64,000 bases of DNA from Pseudomonas anatoliensis (lineage in GTDB: Bacteria > Pseudomonadota > Gammaproteobacteria > Pseudomonadales > Pseudomonadaceae), in assembly GCF_017976235.1 (NCBI RefSeq), contig NZ_JACVHC010000007.1, forward strand, positions 248,001 to 312,000, read 5' to 3'. The notes under the pieces were generated by a model. The model was not told where the DNA came from. It was given only the letters and a program-made list of their open reading frames with translations, and searched no databases. Of the stretch, positions 1 through 7,918 are shown piece after piece; the stretch's first letter is position 1; every line of letters begins with the position of its first letter. A program made the translations under genes and the position numbers.

Positions 1-53
1 TCCAGCGCCGGGCCGTTCAGTTCCTCGGTGCGGACGCTGACCATGCGGTTCAT
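1..53 (-). CDS. partial DUF2591-like phage protein (N-terminus only)
   Basis: Only the first 17 codons are inside the window. They read MNRMVSVRTEELNGPALD, which resembles the start of the small DUF2591 phage proteins found in early leftward operons. The ATG (53-51) overlaps the TGA of the upstream gene as ATGA, which supports the start and suggests translational coupling. The rest lies left of base 1. Function unknown. Confidence 0.55.
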   Translation of the reverse strand, partial: MNRMVSVRTEELNGPAL

Positions 54-202
54 CGCTCGCGCCTCTGGAAGCCAGTGCAGCGCACGATCACCGTCTGCCC
101 GTCGCTCGAAAGCGGCGGCATTGTGCTGAAGGGAAGGTGGCTGCAATTGCGGTGGGCGTGGGCGCAAGTGGCGCACATGCCTCCTTTGGGTTGGTGGGTC
201 AT
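50..202 (-). CDS. small cysteine-containing phage protein (50 aa)
   Basis: A 50-residue protein starting MTHQPKGGMCATC. It has CxxC and a further Cys-His cluster (CAHAHRNC), so it may bind a metal. The start ATG overlaps the stop of the upstream gene as ATGA, and its own stop overlaps the next start the same way, so it belongs to a tightly coupled early leftward operon. I recognise this as a common hypothetical protein of Pseudomonas prophages but know no function. Confidence 0.65.
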   Translation of the reverse strand: MTHQPKGGMCATCAHAHRNCSHLPFSTMPPLSSDGQTVIVRCTGFQRRER

Positions 203-587
203 GGCTTCTTCCACTTGAAGGGTAAGTCCGTAGGCGGGAAGAACAGGTGGCGCATGTTCGCGACGTTGACTATGTCGCGATCTGCCGGGAACACCTCCAC
301 CGCATCCCGGTCGCCGCGCCCGCACTCTCGCTTGAGGCGCATCAGTTCATCCCACGTCACCGGTCGACCCAGCTGTCTCCGTTGTGTGTTGACCGGCAGA
401 TGCTCATGCGCTGGTAACCGGCAGGCTCGGTATAGATCTGGACGAGGAAGTTGCGCGATCGCCAAACCTCAACGAGGTCGGGAGGCTTGAAGCCGGGCCA
501 CTGTTCCGGCGGGACTTGCTGAAGGTAGGTCGGAAGCTTGGCGTTTTCCTTTTCCAGCGTGCGGCGTTGTTGCCTGGACGGGTTCAT
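199..587 (-). pseudogene. DUF7694-like phage protein, split by a frameshift
   Basis: Two overlapping reading frames together give one protein. The first starts MNPSRQQRR at 587 and runs through VEVWRSRNFLVQIYTE to GDSWVDR, then stops at 357. The second supplies PVTWDELMRLKRECGRGD onward to FKWKKP, ending at 199. The join W-V-D / P-V-T-W at about 360-372 fits loss of one base. DUF7694 proteins carry these two halves in one frame. The start is set by the ATGA overlap with the 18-residue ORF upstream. This is either a real inactivating deletion or a sequencing error. Confidence 0.7.
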
Positions 588-640
588 CGCCACGGCCCCT
601 TGTAGATGAGGTAGGCCATGTAGAGCGGGGCGAAGATCAT
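584..640 (-). CDS. 18-residue coupled mini-ORF
   Basis: MIFAPLYMAYLIYKGPWR, a hydrophobic mini-protein. Its ATG overlaps the stop of the upstream gene (ATGA at 640-637), and its TGA overlaps the ATG of the DUF7694-like gene (587-584). The double coupling is the main evidence that it is translated. It could be a tiny membrane peptide or simply a coupling leader. Confidence 0.5.
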   Translation of the reverse strand: MIFAPLYMAYLIYKGPWR

Positions 641-963
641 GGCGTCACCTCGCGGCGTGCCCACCAGCAGACCGGGCCATCGTCGGTGTTGTGAATAGCC
701 AGGCAGAACCAGCCTTCGCCTTCAGGGCGGTCAGGCTCCCAGTAACTGAAATCAGGGGCGTCGGCTTCGAAGTAGCGATCAGCAACGGCTTCGTCAGCGT
801 ATTCAAGGCAGACCTGTGTAACGGTCAGCCCCTGTTCCGCAACCCAGGCTTTGCACTTGTCGCCGTCACCCTCGTCGAAGTCGGGCATATCCGGATGCTG
901 GAATGAGCCCATTTCGTCCCGCACGACTGGGGCTGACTGGATCAATTTGATTTCTTCAGGCAT
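637..963 (-). CDS. hypothetical acidic phage protein (108 aa)
   Basis: MPEEIKLIQS..., a strongly acidic and aromatic protein with no motif I recognise. An AAGGA-type ribosome site lies about 8 bases upstream of the ATG at 963. It is the first gene of the ATGA-coupled string running left to the window edge. Its upstream side carries the first copy of the boundary repeat (981-1011). Function unknown. Confidence 0.65.
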   Translation of the reverse strand: MPEEIKLIQSAPVVRDEMGSFQHPDMPDFDEGDGDKCKAWVAEQGLTVTQVCLEYADEAVADRYFEADAPDFSYWEPDRPEGEGWFCLAIHNTDDGPVCWWARREVTP

Positions 964-980
964 GACTTCGTCCTTGCCGC

Positions 981-1011
981 TATAGCGGCTGACTTTGAAG
1001 GGGGAGGGGGG
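981..1011. repeat. cargo boundary repeat, copy 1
   Basis: TATAGCGGCTGACTTTGAAG followed by a G-rich run. The shared core GCTGACTTTGA and G-rich tail recur at 1787-1815 and 2166-2192, always between genes and bracketing the two paralogous rightward genes. Confidence 0.65.
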
Positions 1012-1106
1012 TGTTCGTATCTAACAGCAGACTGGGGTGCCATACTGCTTTCATAGGAATATCGACTCGTATTTCCGAGTCAGTCCTGCTGGGCGTGCGT
1101 GTTCAA

Positions 1107-1313
1107 ATGCTTACGGATGAAGATTTTCGATTCAAGGCTCACCACTACTTGCTCGACCTTGAAGCAACCAACAACCATCTTATGCTGCTTGTCGTCGCCG
1201 GTGAGGTGACGGGCAAGATTTGGAATGACGCACTTACAAGGCAGAAGTGCTCCTACGCGGCCTGGCTCGAAGCTGTCGATGCCAACGAAGTGTCTGACGT
1301 CCCCCTAAGCTAA
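1107..1313 (+). CDS. small phage protein, paralogue of the gene at 1931
   Basis: 68 residues starting MLTDEDFRFKAHHYLLDLEA. It aligns with the gene at 1931-2161 (shared pattern DDFRF-x-xH-x-LLLxL and a later W-Y/S-W segment), so the two are paralogues. The start at 1107 is chosen because similarity begins there; no strong ribosome site is visible. It is rightward inside an otherwise leftward operon and lies between copies of the boundary repeat, typical of moron cargo. Function unknown. Confidence 0.55.
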   Translation: MLTDEDFRFKAHHYLLDLEATNNHLMLLVVAGEVTGKIWNDALTRQKCSYAAWLEAVDANEVSDVPLS

Positions 1314-1415
1314 TTCGCTATGCGCTGCTCTATGTCACTGTTTTCGTCGATATTGAGCGATAAAGTGTCGCTTATCATCTGATGCATAATTGCGCATCCA
1401 AATAGAGGGTAGGCG

Positions 1416-1745
1416 ATGCGCATACGCGGAAGCGTTTACTGGAAGTGGGCTGATCCTGAGATCCACTTTCGTAACAAAGATGAGCGATTGTCAGATGGCA
1501 CATTTCTGAGCGTACAGGTTCGCACCTCAAGGACCGGCGAAACGCAGCTCTTCCTAGGCGTATACGGCCAACATGGAGCGATGTTGCTCGAAGAGTCCTT
1601 CGATTCCCGTCCGGGCGAAACGATGACTCAGGCCATGACTTGGGGATTGGCACGTGCAAAAGAGTTTGTCGCCATGACTAAGGGCTCCGCGCCGATTTCA
1701 AAACCCGAGCAACTCCCTCGCAAAGGCTCAAGCCGAGGTATTTAG
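1416..1745 (+). CDS. hypothetical protein (109 aa)
   Basis: MRIRGSVYWKW..., with a central beta-rich stretch (FLSVQVRTSRTGETQLFLG) and a basic C-terminus. A GAGGGTAGGCG ribosome site directly precedes the ATG. It lies with the gene at 1107 inside one repeat-bounded cargo unit. I do not recognise the family. Confidence 0.6.
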   Translation: MRIRGSVYWKWADPEIHFRNKDERLSDGTFLSVQVRTSRTGETQLFLGVYGQHGAMLLEESFDSRPGETMTQAMTWGLARAKEFVAMTKGSAPISKPEQLPRKGSSRGI

Positions 1746-1786
1746 ATCTCCGAATTTAAAGCTGATGAAGTACCCCTTGCTGTCTC

Positions 1787-1815
1787 CATAGCGGCTGACT
1801 TTGAGCGCGGAGGGA
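1787..1815. repeat. cargo boundary repeat, copy 2
   Basis: CATAGCGGCTGACTTTGAGC then GCGGAGGG. It shares the 14-base core AGCGGCTGACTTTG with copy 1 and separates the two cargo units. Confidence 0.65.
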
Positions 1816-1930
1816 TGAGCGTAAAATTGACCGGTGGTCAGACCGCATGAATTATCAGAAGTGATCGTACTCGACTGTTCGAGGAGCAGCTGTTTCTCAA
1901 TGGCGGTGAGTTCCGCGCAGGAGAAAGGTT

Positions 1931-2161
1931 ATGCCTTCCATCGACGACTTCAGATTTGAGTCGCACCAGCTCCTTTTAGAGCTTGATGCTGCCACCATGG
2001 GAATGATGACGCTGGTTTCATCCAGTTGTGTATCAGGCCCAGCTTGGGATGCTGCCAACGAAAGGCAGCGCGAAGCCTATCGAAGTTGGGATGCTTTTAT
2101 GAATACCCCGCCCATCGCTGACACCGACAAGCTTCCGGCTGAAGTCGAAACGTCGAATTAG
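1931..2161 (+). CDS. small phage protein, paralogue of the gene at 1107
   Basis: 76 residues starting MPSIDDFRFESHQLLLEL, preceded by a clear ribosome site (GCAGGAGAAAGGTT). It is related along its length to the protein at 1107-1313, with a similar helical, aromatic C-terminal half. It is flanked by boundary repeats 2 and 3, so a tandem duplication of a cargo unit is the simplest history. Function unknown. Confidence 0.65.
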   Translation: MPSIDDFRFESHQLLLELDAATMGMMTLVSSSCVSGPAWDAANERQREAYRSWDAFMNTPPIADTDKLPAEVETSN

Positions 2162-2165
2162 GCGA

Positions 2166-2192
2166 ATGGCGCTGACTTTGAAGGGGCAGGGA
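2166..2192. repeat. cargo boundary repeat, copy 3
   Basis: ATGGCGCTGACTTTGAAGGG plus a G-rich tail, sharing GCTGACTTTGAAGGGG with copy 1. It ends just before the stop of the leftward gene at 2194. Confidence 0.6.
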
Positions 2193-2193
2193 G

Positions 2194-2535
2194 TTACTGC
2201 TGGGTTGCGGCTTTGAGGCGTTGTTCGAAATCATCTGGGTATTCGCGTTCGTCCTTGAGGTACTTGAGCAGATCGACCGCTTCAGCCTGTTGAAAGGTCA
2301 ACTCATCAATCCTCTGATCCGCTGCGTTCAGGCGCTGCTGCATGGCGTGACGCTCGGCGGTGATGCGATCCAGGTGTTGAGCCAGTGTGCACGCAAAGTC
2401 GCCCGCCAACCGCTCACTGATGTACTGCCGGTAGTCGTGGCGCTTGAGCACTGTTTTGAACAGGTTGGCGACGTAACCGCGTCCGCCATCTGGCGTATTC
2501 AGATTAAAGCCAAGTTCAGTGTTTTCTGAGGGCAT
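2194..2535 (-). CDS. hypothetical phage protein with coiled coil (113 aa)
   Basis: MPSENTELGFNLNTPDGGRG..., with a helical heptad-like segment around residues 60-95 (ERHAMQQRLNAADQRIDEL). AGGACGCCCC precedes the ATG. It belongs to the leftward early operon. No enzymatic motif is visible. Confidence 0.65.
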   Translation of the reverse strand: MPSENTELGFNLNTPDGGRGYVANLFKTVLKRHDYRQYISERLAGDFACTLAQHLDRITAERHAMQQRLNAADQRIDELTFQQAEAVDLLKYLKDEREYPDDFEQRLKAATQQ

Positions 2536-2640
2536 GGGGCGTCCTATGCCGGGGCATGCCCGGGCGGTGGAGGGTGGAAGTTTTAAATGGGCTGAGCTAA
2601 CTTTGCTGAAACAAGTCAGCGGCGCGGAAGGATTGAGTTC

Positions 2641-2862
2641 ATGGAAGGCAAGAAGAGATTAACTAGGGCTGAGCGCCTTAAGAGAAAACATCCTTTCAAG
2701 GAAATGAAAGAACTGCTTGAGTCGACCCCATCTGAGTACCAGGCAAAACTCTATGAAAAGCTTGAGCGCGAGCGCATAGCTGCCAGCGCAGAGAAGTCAG
2801 GAAAGAAAAAGCGCGGAGGTTGGCCTTTTCTGCCGGGCAGCTTTGAAGGTGGCTCTCGTTGA
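2641..2862 (+). CDS. small basic hypothetical protein (73 aa)
   Basis: Lysine/arginine-rich throughout (MEGKKRLTRAERLKRKHP at the start, EKSGKKKRGGWPF near the end), possibly nucleic-acid binding. GGAAGGATTGAG precedes the ATG. It is rightward and abuts the 3' end of the leftward methyltransferase gene with no gap. It may be cargo; function unknown. Confidence 0.5.
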   Translation: MEGKKRLTRAERLKRKHPFKEMKELLESTPSEYQAKLYEKLERERIAASAEKSGKKKRGGWPFLPGSFEGGSR

Positions 2863-4536
2863 TCAGCGTTCAATCTGTCTCAGAATCCTCCTACCTATCC
2901 AGCGCACGACGGTGACCGCCTTGCTGTTCCCGATCGCCTTGTAGCGCGGCCCGTCAGCGTCACGGACATACCATGCTTTGCTCTTCTTCGCCTGTCGCAC
3001 ATCCATTCCATCGGCTAGGCATTGCTCCGGAGTCTCGTCCGCATCCAGCTTTCGCCATCCATCCCAAGGGATCAGGGTGTAGTCGTCGGGCATTCCTTGA
3101 AGGCGTTCGCACTCACGCGGGATCAATCGACGAACCTTAGAGCCGCCAACCAGCATTTCTGCCTCAGTCACCGGGTTGCTGTTGTTGCGCATGTTTCCTG
3201 ATCTAAGCGTCGGCGAGACCGCCGCTACAATCGCAACTTGTCCGCCGCCATTGGCATGGCTACCGGAGTGATTCATAGCGCGCAGCGTGGGTGCGATATC
3301 GCCGGCGTCTGCACCGTGATCCTTGCAGGAGAAGGCGAGAATCGCATTCTCCTGTCCGTTATTGCGGCCGAGTGCGAAGGCTGTTGAGTCACTTACGCCC
3401 GGGTCTTGCGTGCCATGCACAACCAAAAGCCCGGATTCTGCATCCTGCTGAGTTGCGCTGCCGGCCGCCTTTCCGTTGGCATTGAGGGTGCCAGCCACAA
3501 TAAACGCTTCAGAGTCGGCGCGGTGACTGCTCTGTGCCTGGGCCCGAAGTGCTGGCGCGGTGATTGGGATATCGTCAAGCGAGTAGCCTCCGGACTTGCG
3601 TCCGCCGCCTGCGAGCGTTGGCGCAACAAAGAAAGTCTCGCTTTCGAAGTCCTGCCGGCCGCCGTGATGGGTGAGGGTACTTGATCGCTGGACTGATCCT
3701 GAGCTGTTGCCAGCACCGAACGCCGGCACACCGCAGAACACATCAACCGCCGGCCCTTCGTCGCCCTCGCAGTTCGGACAGCCGTACTGCCCTAATGACT
3801 CGTCGAAGGTGTATCCGCATCCGCACTGGAGCGCAGGGCCGAAAGGAGCTGATCCGGTAACGTCTTGCCCCTCGCCTCGGCGCGGCGCAGTATCCCGGCG
3901 CATGCCTTCTCGCTCAAAAAGTACCTCGGTGGGATCGAATCCATCTCGAGCACTTGCGACAACGAACACACGGCGGCGTCGTTGGGCCAGGCCGAAATAT
4001 TGGGCGTCCAGGATCCGCCACGCGATTGTTCTTTTGGGTCCATACACACAACCAGCGTCCGGCCATTTCTTCCCTGAAGGCTGCAGTTCGCAGTCTTCCC
4101 CAGCAAGCGCGCCAAGAAAGCATCCGAAGGCGTTGCCTTTGTCGCTGAGGACACCGGGGACGTTTTCCCAGACGATGACGCAGGGCGGCTTTCGCTGGCC
4201 TGCTCGAACATAGTCAACTGCATCTGCGAGCTCCACGTATTTGATGGTGAGGGCGCCGCGCGGGTCGGTGAGGCCTTCGCGCATCCCGGCCACGCTGAAG
4301 GCTTGGCACGGTGTTCCGCCGACGAGGACGTCCGGCGCGGCGATCTTGCCGGCCAGCACCTGGGCCCCGAGTTTTGTCATGTCGCCGAGGTTCGGCGTTT
4401 TCGGGTAGTGATGGGCCAGCACCGCGCTGGGAAAGGCTTCGATCTCGGCGAACCAGGTGGCGCGCATCCCGAGAGGCTTCCATGCGAGCGTTGCCGCCTC
4501 GATGCCGGAGCAGACCGAGCCGTAAGTGATGGGCAT
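2863..4536 (-). CDS. DNA cytosine-5 methyltransferase
   Basis: Transfers a methyl group from S-adenosylmethionine to cytosine C5. 557 residues from the ATG at 4536, which has AGGAGG at good spacing. Motifs in order: SAM-binding GSVCSGIEAA (residues 6-15), catalytic GTPCQAFS with Cys77, ENV at 124-126, QRRRRVFVV, and a C-terminal GNSKAV segment. All expected catalytic motifs are present. The region between motif VIII and the C-terminus (target recognition) is long and variable. No restriction partner is adjacent, so it is an orphan phage methylase, probably protecting phage DNA from host restriction. It is divergent from the AbiC-like gene. Confidence 0.9.
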   Translation of the reverse strand: MPITYGSVCSGIEAATLAWKPLGMRATWFAEIEAFPSAVLAHHYPKTPNLGDMTKLGAQVLAGKIAAPDVLVGGTPCQAFSVAGMREGLTDPRGALTIKYVELADAVDYVRAGQRKPPCVIVWENVPGVLSDKGNAFGCFLGALAGEDCELQPSGKKWPDAGCVYGPKRTIAWRILDAQYFGLAQRRRRVFVVASARDGFDPTEVLFEREGMRRDTAPRRGEGQDVTGSAPFGPALQCGCGYTFDESLGQYGCPNCEGDEGPAVDVFCGVPAFGAGNSSGSVQRSSTLTHHGGRQDFESETFFVAPTLAGGGRKSGGYSLDDIPITAPALRAQAQSSHRADSEAFIVAGTLNANGKAAGSATQQDAESGLLVVHGTQDPGVSDSTAFALGRNNGQENAILAFSCKDHGADAGDIAPTLRAMNHSGSHANGGGQVAIVAAVSPTLRSGNMRNNSNPVTEAEMLVGGSKVRRLIPRECERLQGMPDDYTLIPWDGWRKLDADETPEQCLADGMDVRQAKKSKAWYVRDADGPRYKAIGNSKAVTVVRWIGRRILRQIER

Positions 4537-4584
4537 GATGGCCTCCTGCCGGTATATTGGGGCTTTGATTGTTTGGGATGGGTT

Positions 4585-5625
4585 ATGAAAGTCTCGATAA
4601 AAGTCCGACACCCAAGTCGCTTGGATTGGATACGTAAAAACTACATATACCTTTTAGGTATCTTGGCACTTGTATTGTCAGCGATAATTACCTCTTTAGT
4701 TTTTGCGCACTTTCAGCTTGGGCTTGATTTGTGGCTTGTTAAAATTGAACATCCTGAAACCGCGCAATATTGGGGGCAAATAGGGGATTTCGTCGGCGGA
4801 ATTTTGAATCCGATTCTTAGTTTCTGCGCGCTTATCGCAGTCCTTTACAACCTTTCTCTACAACGTGAGGAGCTTGCGCTTGCTCGTAAAGATGCCAGAG
4901 ACGCTCAAAGCATACAAACCAAGCAGAGCGAAATATTTGAAAGGCAAAATTTCGAGTCGGTTTTTTTCAGACTGCTTGAGGCTCATTCGCGGTTATCAAC
5001 GAACATGGAAATAACAGTGGCACATACTACTAAACAGCATTACTCAGGGGAGGAAGCGTTTCGGTATATTGCAAAAAGATATCTAAGACGGGATTATTTG
5101 ATGTCTCAACAATATATTTCGAGTGAGGAGCAAATAAAAAACGTAACACTTAAATCTCAGGAGTTTCTCGATGCTCATGTTGGTTCGGTAGGCCACTATT
5201 TTAGGAATTTGTACCAGATATTGAAATATGTCGATGGGTTTGGGCGGACATCGTTTTCGTCTTCATCCAAGTCTCATTTAGGCATGGAGATGAGGCGGAC
5301 GGTTCGTCTATATAGGGCTCAAAGAGATTATGCGAACATTTTAAGAGCACAGCTCAGCAGTAGCGAGGTTGCGTGCTTATTTCTTAACTGTCTTTCAGAG
5401 CAAGGGCGCGGCCTCAAGTTCTACGTAGAAAAATATTCTATGTTGAAGACGTTGGATCCACGCTCAATTGGCTCAAATGAATCCGTAAAAGCGCTCTATA
5501 ACCCCCTAGCGTATGCAGATTTCGAAGAGATGGATATGAAAGATATTATTGATCTCGTACGCGACAAGTATGAAGAACGAGATCGTGGTAGGAAGCCATC
5601 TCGAATGGAAGTCGAGGAGGAATGA
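4585..5625 (+). CDS. AbiC-like (putAbiC family) putative phage abortive-infection protein
   Basis: 346 residues. Two N-terminal membrane segments (about 20-41 and 72-90) surround the family signature GDFVGGILNPILSF (67-80). A QREEL coiled coil and a cytoplasmic domain with YFRNLYQILKYV (205-216) follow. This layout matches the Pfam putAbiC family, linked to abortive infection in other hosts. The gene is clearly more AT-rich than its neighbours and points against the surrounding early operon, so it is imported cargo with its own promoter, probably in the 48-base gap after the methyltransferase. Activity against phage is inferred from family only. A second relative lies at 44547. Confidence 0.75.
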   Translation: MKVSIKVRHPSRLDWIRKNYIYLLGILALVLSAIITSLVFAHFQLGLDLWLVKIEHPETAQYWGQIGDFVGGILNPILSFCALIAVLYNLSLQREELALARKDARDAQSIQTKQSEIFERQNFESVFFRLLEAHSRLSTNMEITVAHTTKQHYSGEEAFRYIAKRYLRRDYLMSQQYISSEEQIKNVTLKSQEFLDAHVGSVGHYFRNLYQILKYVDGFGRTSFSSSSKSHLGMEMRRTVRLYRAQRDYANILRAQLSSSEVACLFLNCLSEQGRGLKFYVEKYSMLKTLDPRSIGSNESVKALYNPLAYADFEEMDMKDIIDLVRDKYEERDRGRKPSRMEVEEE

Positions 5626-5763
5626 TGCCTTACTGGCAGAAAATATTGCTCTCGGATCGCTGCGTTAACGTGAGTCAGGCACGGCCCTCTGTGACCGGTG
5701 GTGGCAATTTGGTAGGGGTTAAGACATTACGGGCGATCAACACAAAATCGGATAATCGGGTTT

Positions 5764-6360
5764 ATGATTGAATTGCAGAGCAAAATAGACTCAATACTGC
5801 CTGTTAGTGTTCTAGCCGCTGTGATGTTGTTCATCATTAAGGAAGTTGTCGAATTCTTTAAGCGGTTCTCGGAGCGCAAAAGAAAAATATCAGCCTATAA
5901 AATACTTCTTTGTGAGGAGCTTGAAAAAAATCTTTGGACATTGAATTACTTGACGAGCATCTGTCATGCTATTGATGATGAGCACTTTACTGGCATTTCG
6001 TATAGGAGAACGTCTTCTGGATCTGAGCAGATAGCTGTCCATGTAGGCAGGGAGGGAGAGTATGGGCCGCTTTGGAACGTTTATACCTCTATATTCGATA
6101 AAGTAGTCGTAGACTTAGCAGTAATTGATAAGAAGCTGTTTGAAAAGTCAAAGGTCACCTACGAATGCCTTGCCGAGGCGAGACATATTCGAAGTTCGAT
6201 TATTAGAATCTGTGAAGATAAGTTGTTAGAAGAATATGTGGACGGCTTTCCTGGATATGCTTTGAACGTTCTGAAAGAAGCAGTTGATGCGCTTGATGTT
6301 CTTTATAATGAGTGCGCTGGGAAAAAACTTGAGCGTCCCAAACTCCGATCCTATGTCTGA
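5764..6360 (+). CDS. AT-rich membrane-anchored protein of unknown function
   Basis: 198 residues. One N-terminal membrane segment (about 12-30, SVLAAVMLFIIKEVVEFF) is followed by a basic stretch (KRKISAYK) and a helical cytoplasmic domain. I recognise no family. It follows the AbiC-like gene in the same orientation after a 138-base gap and shares its low GC, so the two probably arrived together. A two-gene defence unit is possible but unproven. No clear ribosome site precedes the ATG. Confidence 0.6.
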   Translation: MIELQSKIDSILPVSVLAAVMLFIIKEVVEFFKRFSERKRKISAYKILLCEELEKNLWTLNYLTSICHAIDDEHFTGISYRRTSSGSEQIAVHVGREGEYGPLWNVYTSIFDKVVVDLAVIDKKLFEKSKVTYECLAEARHIRSSIIRICEDKLLEEYVDGFPGYALNVLKEAVDALDVLYNECAGKKLERPKLRSYV

Positions 6361-6441
6361 TTTCGCCATAAATTCGATGATGCGAAAAGCCACGCAGGGC
6401 ATCTAGGATTGCTCTTCGCCGAATGCAACCAGCAAAGTGGT

Positions 6442-6753
6442 TTATGCCTCGTCAGCGTCGAGCCGTGAGGCTTGGCGCTGTCCGCGAATGTAGAGTTCTA
6501 CCGCCACGTTTTCGTTAACATCGTAAACGTGGCGCGAACGAAGAGCTTTACGCGCGCCGTCCGGACCGAGCGAGTGCACATATCGCAGAGATCCGGCCAT
6601 AACCGACGCTTGCTCAGTGTCCTCAGTCCAAGCCATGAGGTCGGAAAGCATCTGCTTCTCACCCTGGCGGACACGGTGACGCAATTCTTCCTCGCCTCGC
6701 TCCTTGCGTTTCGCCGCGCTCTTTGCAGAGCGCTCCTGTCCAGTCTTGGCCAT
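6442..6753 (-). CDS. hypothetical phage early protein (103 aa)
   Basis: Starts MAKTGQERSAKSAAKRKER; the basic N-terminus and helical middle suggest nucleic-acid or protein binding. GGAGAGG sits 8-9 bases before the ATG at 6753, so the in-frame ATG five codons upstream would contain the ribosome site and is rejected. It is similar in style to many small proteins of Pseudomonas prophage leftward operons. Function unknown. Confidence 0.65.
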   Translation of the reverse strand: MAKTGQERSAKSAAKRKERGEEELRHRVRQGEKQMLSDLMAWTEDTEQASVMAGSLRYVHSLGPDGARKALRSRHVYDVNENVAVELYIRGQRQASRLDADEA

Positions 6754-6825
6754 GGCGTACCTCTCCAATTCCGCTGGCCGGCAAGTCCAGCCAGGTCTGT
6801 CGTTTGCGTTGTTGGGGCCTTCGCT

Positions 6826-7347
6826 TCATCGAAATGCTGGCTTCAGCTTTGGGAAGTCGATCTCGTTGTCCCGGGTGATCCGGTCGAGCATGTTGTAACT
6901 GATCGCCAGAGCCTTGCAGCACTGGCTCCGGTTCATGCCGCCGGCGATGCATTCATTGATCTGAGCGACCAATCGCGCTTCCACATCTGGCGGCGCTTTG
7001 TTTGGCGCGGTGCCGATTTTCTGCCGAACTTGGAACTTGATGGCGTGTTTGGTGGCGATCGCCTTCAGCGTGGCCAGCGCGATTCCTTCCCGCTCACAGA
7101 TCTCGTTCCGGGTCAGTGTCTTGGCCATTGCTCGGATTCGTGCGACGCGCGCAGTCGTTTCGTCCTTCGCACTCGGGCGCTGAAAGCTTGGTGGATGCTT
7201 CCGCTCGGAGGTGCTGGTGAACTTGATCGGCGCCGGTTCTGGCACGTCGAACTTTCCACCAGCGGCCAGGTACTGGGCAATCTGAGCGGAAAGGTCGTTT
7301 GCGTCCTGACGCCGACGCTCGACGTCGTTGAGGTGGTTACTGATCAT
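6826..7347 (-). CDS. phage protein with helix-turn-helix-like segments (173 aa)
   Basis: Starts MISNHLNDVERRR with GTGAGG upstream, 7 bases after the stop of the Gp157-family gene. Residues near 75-110 (TLTRNEICEREGIALATLKA) and the C-terminal stretch (GGMNRSQCCKALAISYNML) look like two helix-turn-helix units, suggesting DNA binding. No named family recognised. Confidence 0.65.
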   Translation of the reverse strand: MISNHLNDVERRRQDANDLSAQIAQYLAAGGKFDVPEPAPIKFTSTSERKHPPSFQRPSAKDETTARVARIRAMAKTLTRNEICEREGIALATLKAIATKHAIKFQVRQKIGTAPNKAPPDVEARLVAQINECIAGGMNRSQCCKALAISYNMLDRITRDNEIDFPKLKPAFR

Positions 7348-7354
7348 GCTGGCC

Positions 7355-7918
7355 TCACTTGATCCGGATCGAGCTTTCGCCGCGCTCAAGGTGGGCCCAG
7401 GCCGGTTCCGGCAGCAGCTCATGCTCCGCGTCTTCGCCTGCATCGATGCGTTTGCGCACCGCATCGTTATGCTCGCGGATCTCCTTGAGCTTCACGGCGA
7501 TAGTTTTCTTGTCTGGAGTGATCACGCTCTTCAACGTGACGAACTCGTCAGGAACTGCTTGCTCGTTGTCGACGATGACCCTCTCGGGCGAGAGCGCCAG
7601 TGTGATAGTGAACAGTGGTCGCTTGATCGACTTGATGTCTGCGGCCTCCATGTTCCGGCGCAGGTAATCGCTGAGTTGCCCAACGGTATTTTTCTTGATG
7701 CGCTTGAGCTCGTTCAGACGGTCGACCTCCTTGTCGATTGCGTCGATGTCACCTTCGATGTTGCGACGCAGCATGACGACGCTATCAGCCTTCACTTCGA
7801 ACTCGCCTTTGATGCCGTCCATGGTGTCTTGGATGGCCTGGCGCAGTCCTTCTTCGTCGCTGTCAGCCAAGGCTGCGAGCTCGGCCATCTGCACATTCAG
7901 TTTGTAGAGATCGGTCAT
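7355..7918 (-). CDS. Gp157-family siphophage protein
   Basis: 187 residues. Long helical N-terminal half (MTDLYKLNVQMAELAAL then RNIEGDIDAIDKEVDRL), then KSIKRPLFTITLA and VPDEFV segments typical of the siphovirus Gp157 family (PF05565). The ATG overlaps the stop of the upstream annealing-protein gene as ATGA. Gp157 proteins sit beside recombination genes in many phages. A role in phage resistance or in recombination has been suggested for relatives, but the exact function is unsettled. Confidence 0.8.
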   Translation of the reverse strand: MTDLYKLNVQMAELAALADSDEEGLRQAIQDTMDGIKGEFEVKADSVVMLRRNIEGDIDAIDKEVDRLNELKRIKKNTVGQLSDYLRRNMEAADIKSIKRPLFTITLALSPERVIVDNEQAVPDEFVTLKSVITPDKKTIAVKLKEIREHNDAVRKRIDAGEDAEHELLPEPAWAHLERGESSIRIK

